A DNA stretch of 5,425 nt. Origin: Burkholderiales bacterium (GTDB taxonomy: Bacteria > Pseudomonadota > Gammaproteobacteria > Burkholderiales > Burkholderiaceae). Positions 1 to 5,250 of the stretch are shown here, piece after piece. Each line of letters opens with the position of its first letter. Within the stretch, counting starts at the first letter, position 1. Both the position numbers and the translations under genes were made by a program. The stretch covers positions 1-5,425 of the forward strand of contig CANFNO010000239.1 of assembly GCA_947447845.1 (NCBI GenBank). Reading direction: 5' to 3'. The notes under the pieces are model-generated. The model was not told the DNA's origin and made no database searches. It saw only the letters and a list, made by a program, of their open reading frames with translations.

Positions 1-68
1 CGCCGGTTAAGGCGCAAGCCCAGGACGACGCAAAGCAGCAATACAGTGGCAATGGTAAAAAGATTCAC
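1..68 (-). CDS. Possible N-terminus of a membrane protein, cut by the window edge
   Basis: Reading the minus strand from a GTG at 68-66 gives 22 codons to the edge: a short polar start, then a run of hydrophobic residues (LFTIATVLLLCVVLGL) followed by Arg and Asn. This is what an N-terminal membrane helix or uncleaved signal anchor looks like. It would lie downstream of the SDR gene on the same strand, 153 bp after its stop. Against it: no Shine-Dalgarno sequence is visible before the GTG, the fragment is very short, and the plus strand is also open from 1 to its stop at 121-123. No family can be assigned. It could be non-coding. Confidence 0.3.
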   Translation of the reverse strand, partial: MNLFTIATVLLLCVVLGLRLNR

Positions 69-72
69 AGGC

Positions 73-116
73 GCAGACTTTGGTTTGGAACATGCGAAGT
101 GCAAAACCAAGTCTGC
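73..116. repeat. Long hairpin (13-bp stem with one bulge)
   Basis: GCAGACTT (73-80) pairs with AAGTCTGC (109-116). After a bulged T at 81, GGTTT (82-86) pairs with AAACC (104-108). A smaller TGC/GCA pair (93-95 with 101-103) can close the tip. On the minus strand, the direction of SDR transcription, five T residues (61-57) follow the stem after 11 nt. That is too far for a textbook intrinsic terminator, but a weak terminator or an mRNA 3' end structure for the SDR transcript is possible. Confidence 0.5.
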
Positions 117-133
117 TGTCTGACCTCAACGCT

Positions 134-158
134 GTCTTGATTGAAAGTTGATCAAGAC
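134..158. repeat. Perfect 8-bp inverted repeat with 9-nt loop
   Basis: GTCTTGAT (134-141) pairs with ATCAAGAC (151-158) across a 9-nt loop. It lies 63 bp downstream of the SDR stop. No T tract follows on either strand. Together with the hairpin at 73-116 it fills most of the 153-bp non-coding gap at the left end. The two share a similar 9-mer: CAAGTCTGC at 108-116 and CAAGACTGC at 153-161. Its role is unknown; transcript 3' end protection or termination is the simplest guess. Confidence 0.45.
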
Positions 159-221
159 TGCAGCGCAATCGGCACCGCTTCGTCTGGCCGACGCAGACGC
201 CCGCCAACCCAATAATCCGCT

Positions 222-1061
222 TTACAAAGGCACTACCGGATGCGGTGCACCGTCAAAGCCACCCCACACCGACTGGTCGTATTCGATCACCGAACCGGTC
301 ATCAGGCCGGACTCGGCGCTGCACAAAAAGGCTACGGCACGGGCCACTTCAAACGGATCAACCAGGCGGCCATTGGGTTGCGAGGCAGCCGCTTTTTCCA
401 GCCAGTCGGCGTCGGCGTGATGAAACTCGCGCTGGATGCGGTCTTCGCCTTCAGAGGCCATCCAGCCGATGTTCAAACCATTGATGCGGATGCGATTGCG
501 CAACAACGCGTAGGCGGTGTTGCGGGTCAGCGTAGCCAATGCGCCCTTGGAGGCGCAGTAGGCGGCGATAAACGGTTGCCCGGCCATGGCCGACATGGAG
601 CCGATGTTGACGATGCTGCCCTGAATGCTTTCGCGCTTCATGACCTTGATGGCCTCTTGCATCAGGAAAAACGGCGCGCGCACATTGACGGCAAACATGC
701 TGTCAAACAATTCCGGATCGGTGTCCAGGATGGTGCCGCGGTCGGTGCTGGCGGCGGCGTTCACCAGCGCATCGACGCGGCCAAATGTGGCGTCAGCCTG
801 CTGCACGACTTTGCGGCAGTCTTCCACCAGACCCAAATCGGCCTGCACATAAACGGCCTGTGTGCCCAGAGCGTTCAGCTTCTCTACCTGGGCCGTGCCC
901 TTGGTGGCGTTGCGTCCACAGATCACCACGCCCCGGGCACCGCGTTGGGCCAGGGTTGCGGCGATGGCGGCACCCAGGCCTTGCGTGCCGCCGGTAACGA
1001 TGGCGACCTGGCCTTGCAGTGAGGCAAGTGCGTGGGGATTGGTGGATGTGGGATGGCTCAT
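222..1061 (-). CDS. Short-chain dehydrogenase/reductase (SDR) family oxidoreductase, 279 aa
   Basis: Classical SDR, a cytoplasmic NAD(P)-dependent oxidoreductase with a Rossmann fold. Visible landmarks: glycine-rich cofactor loop TGGTQGLG (23-30); Arg50 at the end of the second strand (GRN), which in this family favours NADP; Asp75 for the adenine; NAAA (101-104) where NNAG is usual; and the catalytic set Asn125, Ser155, Tyr168 and Lys172 (YCASK). The usual Pro-Gly after the catalytic helix is replaced by Ile-Gly (NIGW, 197-200). The length is normal, with about 17 extra residues before the first strand. The ATG at 1061 is supported by AGGAG at 1072-1068, six bases upstream. The substrate cannot be read from sequence. 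The neighbouring PhyH oxygenase suggests it oxidises or reduces a hydroxylated small molecule. A palindromic operator-like site lies just upstream. Confidence 0.93.
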   Translation of the reverse strand: MSHPTSTNPHALASLQGQVAIVTGGTQGLGAAIAATLAQRGARGVVICGRNATKGTAQVEKLNALGTQAVYVQADLGLVEDCRKVVQQADATFGRVDALVNAAASTDRGTILDTDPELFDSMFAVNVRAPFFLMQEAIKVMKRESIQGSIVNIGSMSAMAGQPFIAAYCASKGALATLTRNTAYALLRNRIRINGLNIGWMASEGEDRIQREFHHADADWLEKAAASQPNGRLVDPFEVARAVAFLCSAESGLMTGSVIEYDQSVWGGFDGAPHPVVPL

Positions 1062-1083
1062 TGTTGTCTCCTGTTTTTTACTG

Positions 1084-1099
1084 AATGGAACATTCCATT
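1084..1099. promoter_or_regulatory. Operator-like palindrome upstream of the SDR gene
   Basis: AATGGAACATTCCATT has perfect 7-bp arms around a 2-bp centre. It ends 22 bp before the SDR start codon and 11 bp before its Shine-Dalgarno sequence, where a repressor would cover the transcription start. A weak -10-like TAGAAA (minus strand, 1103-1098) overlaps its outer edge, but I see no good -35. The TGGAA/TTCCA half-sites recall those of IclR-family regulators, although the IclR spacing I know is wider. The regulator is not identified and is not in the window. Confidence 0.5.
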
Positions 1100-1193
1100 T
1101 CTACATCAAGTGTGACCGCGCAGGCCCGCCGCAGACAGTGCCAGACGCACGGCGAGGCAGGCCTACAAAGTGCACGATTGATGTAGAGATGGA
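1094..1193. repeat. Nested 100-bp inverted-repeat element between the PhyH and SDR genes
   Basis: The outer arms 1094-1109 and 1178-1193 are complementary at 15 of 16 positions, the exception being T1099/G1188. Inside them AGGCC (1122-1126) pairs with GGCCT (1160-1164), CGCCG (1127-1131) can pair with CGGCG (1150-1154), and the tip has GTGC (1138-1141) with GCAC (1147-1150). The last two pairings share base 1150, so they cannot both form completely. The unpaired stretches between outer and inner stems are near-equal (12 and 13 nt), so the whole stretch folds as one long imperfect hairpin. The left arm shares six bases with the operator palindrome. No T tract follows on either strand, and no target-site duplication is obvious. 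It could be a small non-autonomous repeat, a structured mRNA leader or a regulatory site. Confidence 0.55.
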
Positions 1194-1194
1194 C

Positions 1195-2382
1195 TTAGCT
1201 CAAGCGCGTCTGCGCCTGAGCCTGCAAAGTGGCGTTGAACTGTTCTGCCGTGTGGCCTTGCGCCAGCGCACTGCGCATCAGGTCCTGCTGGCTCTGCGGT
1301 GCCAGCCCGCCAATCGGCGGATCGCGGTCCAAGTTGGTGGGGAAGGCGTAGCCTTCGGCACTGGCGGCCACTGCGGCTGCGAGATCTGCAGCAGGCATGT
1401 TCCCGTCGCGCTGCGCCCGCAAGAGGCTGGGATACAACCGCTGCGCCATGCGCACCCGATCCACCGTCTCCATGCAGCGCCCGAAGGCGGAAGACACCTG
1501 CAGCAGATTAGCCATGCGGCGGATGTCGGCAGAACGGTTGTGGCCCGCAGCGTGCAGCAGCGCCGGGTTGAAGAAAATGCCGTCGCCCTTGCTCAAGGGG
1601 AGTTGCACATGGTGCTGGTCAAAGTACTCCTGAAACGCCGGCACACCCGCCACCAGATAGCCCGCTTCGTATTTCTGCGAGTGCGGCAAGTACAGCGTGG
1701 GCCCGCTCTCCAGCGGCATATCGACATGGGCTACCGCGCCCTGCAAGGTGAGAAAGGGCGAGAGTTGGTGCACATGCGCGGGGAAGCGCTCGGCCCCCGC
1801 TGCGGTGAAGAAGCCCAGGTGGTAATCGCGGTGCGCGGTCTGCGCTGCGCCACCCGGGTTGACGGTGTTGATCTGCGACGTGATCTGGTACGCAGGTCCT
1901 AGCCAGGCCTCGCATACGGTGGCCAATAGAGCGTTGCCGTAATAGGCGGAAAACACGTCCGGTGCACGCAGGCAGAGTTTTTCAAGGGCGTTCCAGACGC
2001 GGTCGTTTGCGCCGGGCTTGGCAAAGTGGTCGCCGCCATAACCGGCCGCTTGGGACTCTTTTATCAACGCGCGGAACTCCACGGAGGCAGCGTCCACCAC
2101 CGCGGCATCCGGCACCAGCCCCTGCACCACCAGTACACCTGAACCATTTCGCCAGACCTGCGCCCACTCGGCCATCAATTGCCTGCGCCAGTCTTGTGGG
2201 TCAGCGGATACGGCCTGTTCCATACGTAGCGCTCTGGCGTCATAAATCGGCACGCCTTTGAGAATGGTTGCAGCCTGCGGACAGTCCTGTGCGCGGGTTT
2301 CGGTTTTCGCCAGCCGGTCGAGGTCGGCGACCTGGCAATGTTCAGCGTTCAACCAACCAATGTTTACCGGATTGGGTTGCAT
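1195..2382 (-). CDS. Phytanoyl-CoA dioxygenase (PhyH) family Fe(II)/2-oxoglutarate-dependent oxygenase, 395 aa
   Basis: Members of this family hydroxylate small molecules using O2 and 2-oxoglutarate, with an iron held by a His-x-Asp...His triad. Here His184 and Asp186 (HRD) sit in the sequence QTAHRDYHLGFF. The distal His is most likely His277 in LLHAAGHNRS, and Arg288 is the likely 2-oxoglutarate anchor. The segment KGDGIFFNPALLHAAGHNRS (265-284) matches the family's double-stranded beta-helix end. The first ~140 residues and the last ~95 are less distinctive. The ATG at 2382 begins 14 bp after the pduO stop, but no Shine-Dalgarno sequence is visible, so translation may depend on coupling to pduO. 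The next in-frame ATG (codon 54) has no better site. The substrate is unknown; the downstream SDR may act on its product. Confidence 0.88.
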   Translation of the reverse strand: MQPNPVNIGWLNAEHCQVADLDRLAKTETRAQDCPQAATILKGVPIYDARALRMEQAVSADPQDWRRQLMAEWAQVWRNGSGVLVVQGLVPDAAVVDAASVEFRALIKESQAAGYGGDHFAKPGANDRVWNALEKLCLRAPDVFSAYYGNALLATVCEAWLGPAYQITSQINTVNPGGAAQTAHRDYHLGFFTAAGAERFPAHVHQLSPFLTLQGAVAHVDMPLESGPTLYLPHSQKYEAGYLVAGVPAFQEYFDQHHVQLPLSKGDGIFFNPALLHAAGHNRSADIRRMANLLQVSSAFGRCMETVDRVRMAQRLYPSLLRAQRDGNMPAADLAAAVAASAEGYAFPTNLDRDPPIGGLAPQSQQDLMRSALAQGHTAEQFNATLQAQAQTRLS

Positions 2383-2396
2383 TGGTAGATGTGTAT

Positions 2397-2978
2397 TTAC
2401 TCAGCGCCGCCGTCTTTAGCCATGCGCTCGCTCTTCCAATACACATCGTCACCTACCGTGCCATCGGTACGGTAACGGTTCAGCGAACGCGACAGCACAA
2501 ACAGCAAATCCGACAACCGGTTGAGATACTGGCGTGGGTTTTCCTTCAGCGCTTCTTCGTTGCCCAGGGCCACCAGCGCCCGCTCGGCGCGACGTGCCAC
2601 GGTGCGGCAGACGTGCGCCAGCGCGGCGGCACGCGTGCCTGCGGGCAGGATGAATTCGGCCAGGCGCGGCAACTGCGCGTTGTACTCTTCCAGAGCCTGA
2701 TCCAGCGCCAACACGGCTTCGGGCTTGAGCAGTTCGTAGCCGGGAATCGACAACTCGCCGCCCAGGTTGAAGAGTTGGTGTTGGATCTCGACCAGCAAGG
2801 TGCGGATGCCGTCGGGCATGTCTTCGCACAGCAGCACGCCGATATTGGAATTGAGCTCGTCCACATCGCCCATGGCGTGCACGCGCAGGCTGTTCTTGGA
2901 GACACGGGTGTTGTCGCCCAGGCCGGTGGTGCCAGCATCTCCCGTGCGGGTAGCGATTTGTGTGAGGCGGTTTGCCAT
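2397..2978 (-). CDS. pduO: PduO-type ATP:cob(I)alamin adenosyltransferase, 193 aa
   Basis: The enzyme transfers the adenosyl group of ATP to cob(I)alamin, giving adenosylcobalamin (coenzyme B12), the cofactor of methylmalonyl-CoA mutase and related isomerases. It is a cytoplasmic trimer of helical bundles in characterised members. The family signatures are all present: ATP-binding N-terminus TRTGDAGTTGLGDNTRV (10-26) with Lys28, VDELNS (39-44), FILPAG (109-114), the RRAER helix (129-133) and YLNRLSDLLFVLSR (151-164). The length is typical. I chose the ATG at 2978 because AAGGA (2992-2988) lies nine bases upstream and the family begins at this point. An in-frame GTG 60 bases further out would run into the divergent gene. 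It probably heads an operon with the PhyH gene. No B12-dependent mutase or riboswitch is seen nearby. Confidence 0.95.
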   Translation of the reverse strand: MANRLTQIATRTGDAGTTGLGDNTRVSKNSLRVHAMGDVDELNSNIGVLLCEDMPDGIRTLLVEIQHQLFNLGGELSIPGYELLKPEAVLALDQALEEYNAQLPRLAEFILPAGTRAAALAHVCRTVARRAERALVALGNEEALKENPRQYLNRLSDLLFVLSRSLNRYRTDGTVGDDVYWKSERMAKDGGAE

Positions 2979-3002
2979 TACGGTGCGTCCTTGGATCAAA
3001 AT
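2973..3002 (+). promoter_or_regulatory. Candidate sigma-70 promoter for the D-lactate dehydrogenase gene
   Basis: TTGCCA (2973-2978, five of six matches to the -35 consensus) and CAAAAT (2997-3002, four of six) are 18 bp apart. A start near 3009 would leave a leader of about 16 nt containing the GGAG ribosome-binding site. The -35 overlaps the pduO start codon, so transcription in the two directions may compete. This is read by eye only. Confidence 0.3.
2988..2992 (-). promoter_or_regulatory. Ribosome-binding site fixing the pduO start
   Basis: AAGGA on the minus strand lies nine bases before the ATG at 2978. It decides for the 193-residue product over a 20-residue N-terminal extension from an in-frame GTG at 3038. 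Confidence 0.6.
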
Positions 3003-3005
3003 CAG

Positions 3006-3011
3006 ATTATT
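3006..3011 (-). promoter_or_regulatory. Candidate -10 box for pduO
   Basis: AATAAT on the minus strand matches five of six bases of the -10 consensus. Transcription would start near 2999, giving a leader of about 20 nt that contains AAGGA. No convincing -35 is present at the right distance; it would fall inside the first codons of the divergent gene. Confidence 0.25.
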
Positions 3012-3014
3012 GAC

Positions 3015-3018
3015 GGAG
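3015..3018 (+). promoter_or_regulatory. Ribosome-binding site fixing the D-lactate dehydrogenase start
   Basis: GGAG six bases before the ATG at 3025. It supports a 474-residue product. The reading frame is open for a further 258 bases upstream, but that stretch is antisense to pduO. Confidence 0.65.
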
Positions 3019-3024
3019 AAACCC

Positions 3025-4449
3025 ATGAACGCAGCCACCCCAGCGGATCACCTTGTGCCGCAAGCGACACACCGCGCAGTCCCTCAGGCCTTGCTCGACG
3101 CCTTGTCAGCCCGCTTTGGCGCGCAGTTCTCCGTCGCGCTGGCCGTGCGCGAACAGCATGGGCGCGACGAATCTGCCTTCTCGGTCGCCCCGCCGGATGC
3201 GGTGGTGTTTGCCGAAAGCACGCTGGATGTGTCTGATGCCGTCAAGCTGGCGGCAATGCACCAAGTGCCTGTGATTCCCTTCGGTGTCGGCTCCTCGCTG
3301 GAGGGGCATCTGCTGGCGGTGCAAGGTGGCATCAGCCTGGATGTCTCACGCATGAACCGCGTGCTGCAGACCGATGCAGAAGACCTGACGGTGACGGTGC
3401 AACCGGGCGTGACGCGCAAGCAGCTGAACGAGGCGGTGAAGTCAACCGGACTCTTTTTCCCGATCGACCCGGGCGCCGACGCAAGCCTGGGCGGCATGTG
3501 CGCCACCCGTGCCAGTGGGACCAATGCCGTGCGCTACGGCACCATGCGCGAAAACGTGCTGGCGCTCGAAGTGGTTACGGCCAACGGCGAGGTCATCCGC
3601 ACCGGCACCCGCGCCAAAAAGAGCAGCGCGGGCTACGACCTGACCCGGCTGATGGTGGGCTCCGAAGGCACGTTGGGTGTGATGACGGAGATCACCCTCA
3701 AGCTCTATCCCTTGCCCGAAGCGGTGATGGCTGCGAGTTGCTCTTTTTCGAGCCTGGTGGATGCGGTCAACACAACCATTCAAATCATCCAGCTGGGCGT
3801 TCCGATTGCGCGCTGCGAGCTGCTGGATGGCAATACGGTGGGGATGGTCAACCGCCATTCCAAGCTGAACTTACCCGAGACGCCGCTGCTGCTGATGGAG
3901 TTCCATGGCTCACCCGACGGCGTGAAGGAACAGGTGCACATCGTGCAATCCATCGCCTCGGACCACGGCGGAAAATCTTTTGAGTGGGCACTAACACCCG
4001 AGGATCGCACGCGCCTGTGGACGGCCAGGCACAACGCTTATTTCGCCGGTGTGCAATCGCGCCCGGGTTGCCGCGTCATCAGCACCGATACCTGTGTGCC
4101 GATTTCACGTCTGGCGGATGCGCTGCTGGACTGCGTGGAAGAAGCCAATGCGGCCGGGATTCCGTATTTTCTGGTCGGCCATGTGGGCGATGGCAACTTC
4201 CACATGGGCTATCTGATTGACCCTGAATTACCACAGGAATGGGCGGTGGCAGAGGAACTCAATACAAAACTGGTGCAGCGCGCGCTGGCTCTGGGCGGCA
4301 CCTGCAGCGGTGAACATGGCATCGGCCTGCACAAGATGGACTTCCTTTTAAGCGAAGCGGGGACAGGCGCCGTAGACATGATGCGCGCCATCAAGCGGGC
4401 GCTGGACCCGCACAACATCCTGAATCCGGGAAAGATTTTTTCGCTGTAA
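3025..4449 (+). CDS. dld: FAD-linked D-lactate dehydrogenase (cytochrome-type) / GlcD-like oxidase, 474 aa
   Basis: The protein oxidises a D-2-hydroxy acid, most likely D-lactate to pyruvate, and passes electrons from FAD to cytochrome c or quinone. The N-terminal FAD-binding (PCMH) domain spans roughly 55-232, with PFGVGSSLEGH (85-95), DPGADASLGGMCATRASGTN (148-167), AVRYGTMRENV (168-178) and VGSEGTLGVMTEI (211-223). The C-terminal FAD-oxidase domain carries HVGDGNFH (386-393) and SGEHGIG (428-434). By family knowledge His386, His393 and Glu430 bind a divalent metal and His431 is the catalytic base. The close ends with DPHNILNPGKIF (461-472), as in the family. Many stretches resemble human and yeast mitochondrial D-lactate dehydrogenase as I remember them, more than D-2-hydroxyglutarate dehydrogenase. 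No signal peptide or membrane segment is seen, so it is cytoplasmic or peripheral. It is complete and of normal length. Glycolate or another 2-hydroxy acid cannot be excluded as substrate. Confidence 0.92.
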   Translation: MNAATPADHLVPQATHRAVPQALLDALSARFGAQFSVALAVREQHGRDESAFSVAPPDAVVFAESTLDVSDAVKLAAMHQVPVIPFGVGSSLEGHLLAVQGGISLDVSRMNRVLQTDAEDLTVTVQPGVTRKQLNEAVKSTGLFFPIDPGADASLGGMCATRASGTNAVRYGTMRENVLALEVVTANGEVIRTGTRAKKSSAGYDLTRLMVGSEGTLGVMTEITLKLYPLPEAVMAASCSFSSLVDAVNTTIQIIQLGVPIARCELLDGNTVGMVNRHSKLNLPETPLLLMEFHGSPDGVKEQVHIVQSIASDHGGKSFEWALTPEDRTRLWTARHNAYFAGVQSRPGCRVISTDTCVPISRLADALLDCVEEANAAGIPYFLVGHVGDGNFHMGYLIDPELPQEWAVAEELNTKLVQRALALGGTCSGEHGIGLHKMDFLLSEAGTGAVDMMRAIKRALDPHNILNPGKIFSL

Positions 4450-4451
4450 CG

Positions 4452-4499
4452 CGGCCAATCTCTCGGCCAATTGCTTGGCCTAAAGATCGACCTAAAGCT
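4452..4499. repeat. Degenerate 12-bp tandem repeat, four copies, at a convergent gene junction
   Basis: Copies start at 4452, 4464, 4476 and 4488: CGGCCAATCTCT, CGGCCAATTGCT, TGGCCTAAAGAT and CGACCTAAAGCT. Copies 1 and 2 agree at 10 of 12 bases, 3 and 4 at 9 of 12, and 2 and 3 at 7 of 12. The array fills the gap between the dehydrogenase stop and the HD-GYP stop, and runs eight bases into the HD-GYP coding end. The HD-GYP stop codon (TAG) lies in copy 4, with the equivalent TAG in copy 3. Confidence 0.55.
4465..4480. terminator. Hairpin between convergent genes, possible weak bidirectional terminator
   Basis: GGCCAA (4465-4470) and TTGGCC (4475-4480) form a perfect 6-bp stem with a 4-nt loop, 15 bp beyond the dehydrogenase stop and 11 bp beyond the HD-GYP stop. 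The first GGCCAA copy (4453-4458) could pair with the same TTGGCC instead. There is no T tract on either side, so it does not meet the intrinsic terminator pattern; its position between convergent stops is the main argument. Confidence 0.35.
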
Positions 4500-5238
4500 C
4501 TGCGATTTCAGCGATGGCGCTGGCCATGTACTCAATGCGGTTTTGCATGTCCTGCTCACTGTCGGCAAACCGCTTGGCCACATCTTCAAATTCCACCGTC
4601 AGCTCCATGAAGGCGTCCACCACGTCGGGGTCGAAATGCTCACCGCGTTCGCTAAAGATCACGCCCACAGCATCCTCGTACGACATGCCCTGGCGGTAGA
4701 TCTTGTTGCTGATCAGCGCGTCGTACACATCGGCTAAGGCCAAAATCCGGGCAGACAGGGGGATCTGATTTTCAGACAGCCCCATGGGGTAGCCCTTGCC
4801 ATTCCACTTTTCGTGGTGCGACTGCATTAATTCTTTGGCCAGGATCAGCGCCGGGGACACCAAGCCCAAGCGCTTTTCGGCACGCTGAATCGCCTCATAA
4901 CCCAGTGTTGTGTGGGATTTCATGACCGCCTGTTCTTCTGGTGTCAATCGACCGGGTTTGAGCAGAATGCGATCGGGAATGGCCACCGTGCCCAGGTCGT
5001 ACATGCAGACGCTGGCGCACAACGTATCGATATAGGCCGCATTGAGTTGTGAAGCAAAGACGGGTTGACTTTGGAGCTTTTCAGCGAGCAATCGCACGTA
5101 GTGCTTCACGCGCTCCAAATGGCTTGCCGTATCGGATTCACGCAACTCGGCCAGTGTCGCCACCGCAAACAAGACCACCTGATGCGCATGCAGTGCTTCG
5201 AGAGAAGCGTCACTTAATGCTGAAGTCTGGGAATCCAT
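4492..5238 (-). CDS. HD-GYP domain protein with altered HD dyad, 248 aa
   Basis: HD-GYP proteins hydrolyse cyclic di-GMP using a bi- or trinuclear metal centre. This one is nearly all domain: a ~25-residue lead, the HD-GYP fold (about 26-210) and a charged helical tail (216-248). It has no receiver, PAS or membrane segment. Kept residues include His40, His109, His141-His142-Glu143, GYP (149-151), Asp170 and Asp173 (ADVYDAL) and HFDPDVVDAF (201-210). Changed residues are the HD pair itself, now Tyr80-Asp81 (codon TAC), the following GK, now Gly83-Thr84, and WDGxGYP, now WNGKGYP (Asn146). Asp36 replaces the usual Glu. Activity is therefore doubtful. The ATG at 5238 has a perfect AAGGAGG (5250-5244) five bases upstream; the same frame stays open to a TTG at 5322 but without such a site. 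It is likely co-expressed with the gene to its right. Confidence 0.9.
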   Translation of the reverse strand: MDSQTSALSDASLEALHAHQVVLFAVATLAELRESDTASHLERVKHYVRLLAEKLQSQPVFASQLNAAYIDTLCASVCMYDLGTVAIPDRILLKPGRLTPEEQAVMKSHTTLGYEAIQRAEKRLGLVSPALILAKELMQSHHEKWNGKGYPMGLSENQIPLSARILALADVYDALISNKIYRQGMSYEDAVGVIFSERGEHFDPDVVDAFMELTVEFEDVAKRFADSEQDMQNRIEYMASAIAEIAEL

Positions 5239-5243
5239 GTTGT

Positions 5244-5250
5244 CCTCCTT
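5244..5250 (-). promoter_or_regulatory. Strong ribosome-binding site overlapping the upstream stop codon
   Basis: AAGGAGG sits five bases before the HD-GYP ATG and overlaps the TAA (5251-5249) of the preceding gene, giving TAAGGAGG. Terminating ribosomes are placed directly on the next start, which implies translational coupling and settles the HD-GYP start. Confidence 0.8.

Noticed and set aside
121..170. Possible integron attC-like site at the left-end hairpin
   Set aside because: The required conserved core (GTTRRRY) and its inverse are not present at the right places, and no integrase or cassette structure is seen.
7..207. Minus-strand 66-codon open frame
   Set aside because: It begins with TTG without a ribosome-binding site and has unusual Cys-rich composition. 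The overlapping GTG frame at 68 looks more protein-like.
240..1022. Plus-strand open frame (260 codons) opposite the SDR gene
   Set aside because: It is a shadow of the SDR, whose motifs are complete on the other strand.
862..1902. Long plus-strand open frame (346 codons) opposite the SDR and PhyH genes
   Set aside because: It crosses the intergenic element and operator, resembles no family, and mirrors the high-GC third positions of the two real minus-strand genes.
2131..2153. A ~21-bp stretch in the PhyH gene matching 5273-5293 at about 18 positions
   Set aside because: The two stretches lie in different codon frames of unrelated genes, and a match of this size is roughly what chance allows in a window this long.
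2767..3024. 86-residue N-terminal extension of the D-lactate dehydrogenase
   Set aside because: It is antisense to the conserved N-terminal half of pduO; the ATG at 3025 has a good ribosome-binding site and fits the family length.
2268..3236. Plus-strand open frame (322 codons) opposite pduO
   Set aside because: It is antisense to a clearly recognisable adenosyltransferase and runs out of frame into the dehydrogenase gene; its product is Gln- and His-rich without motifs.
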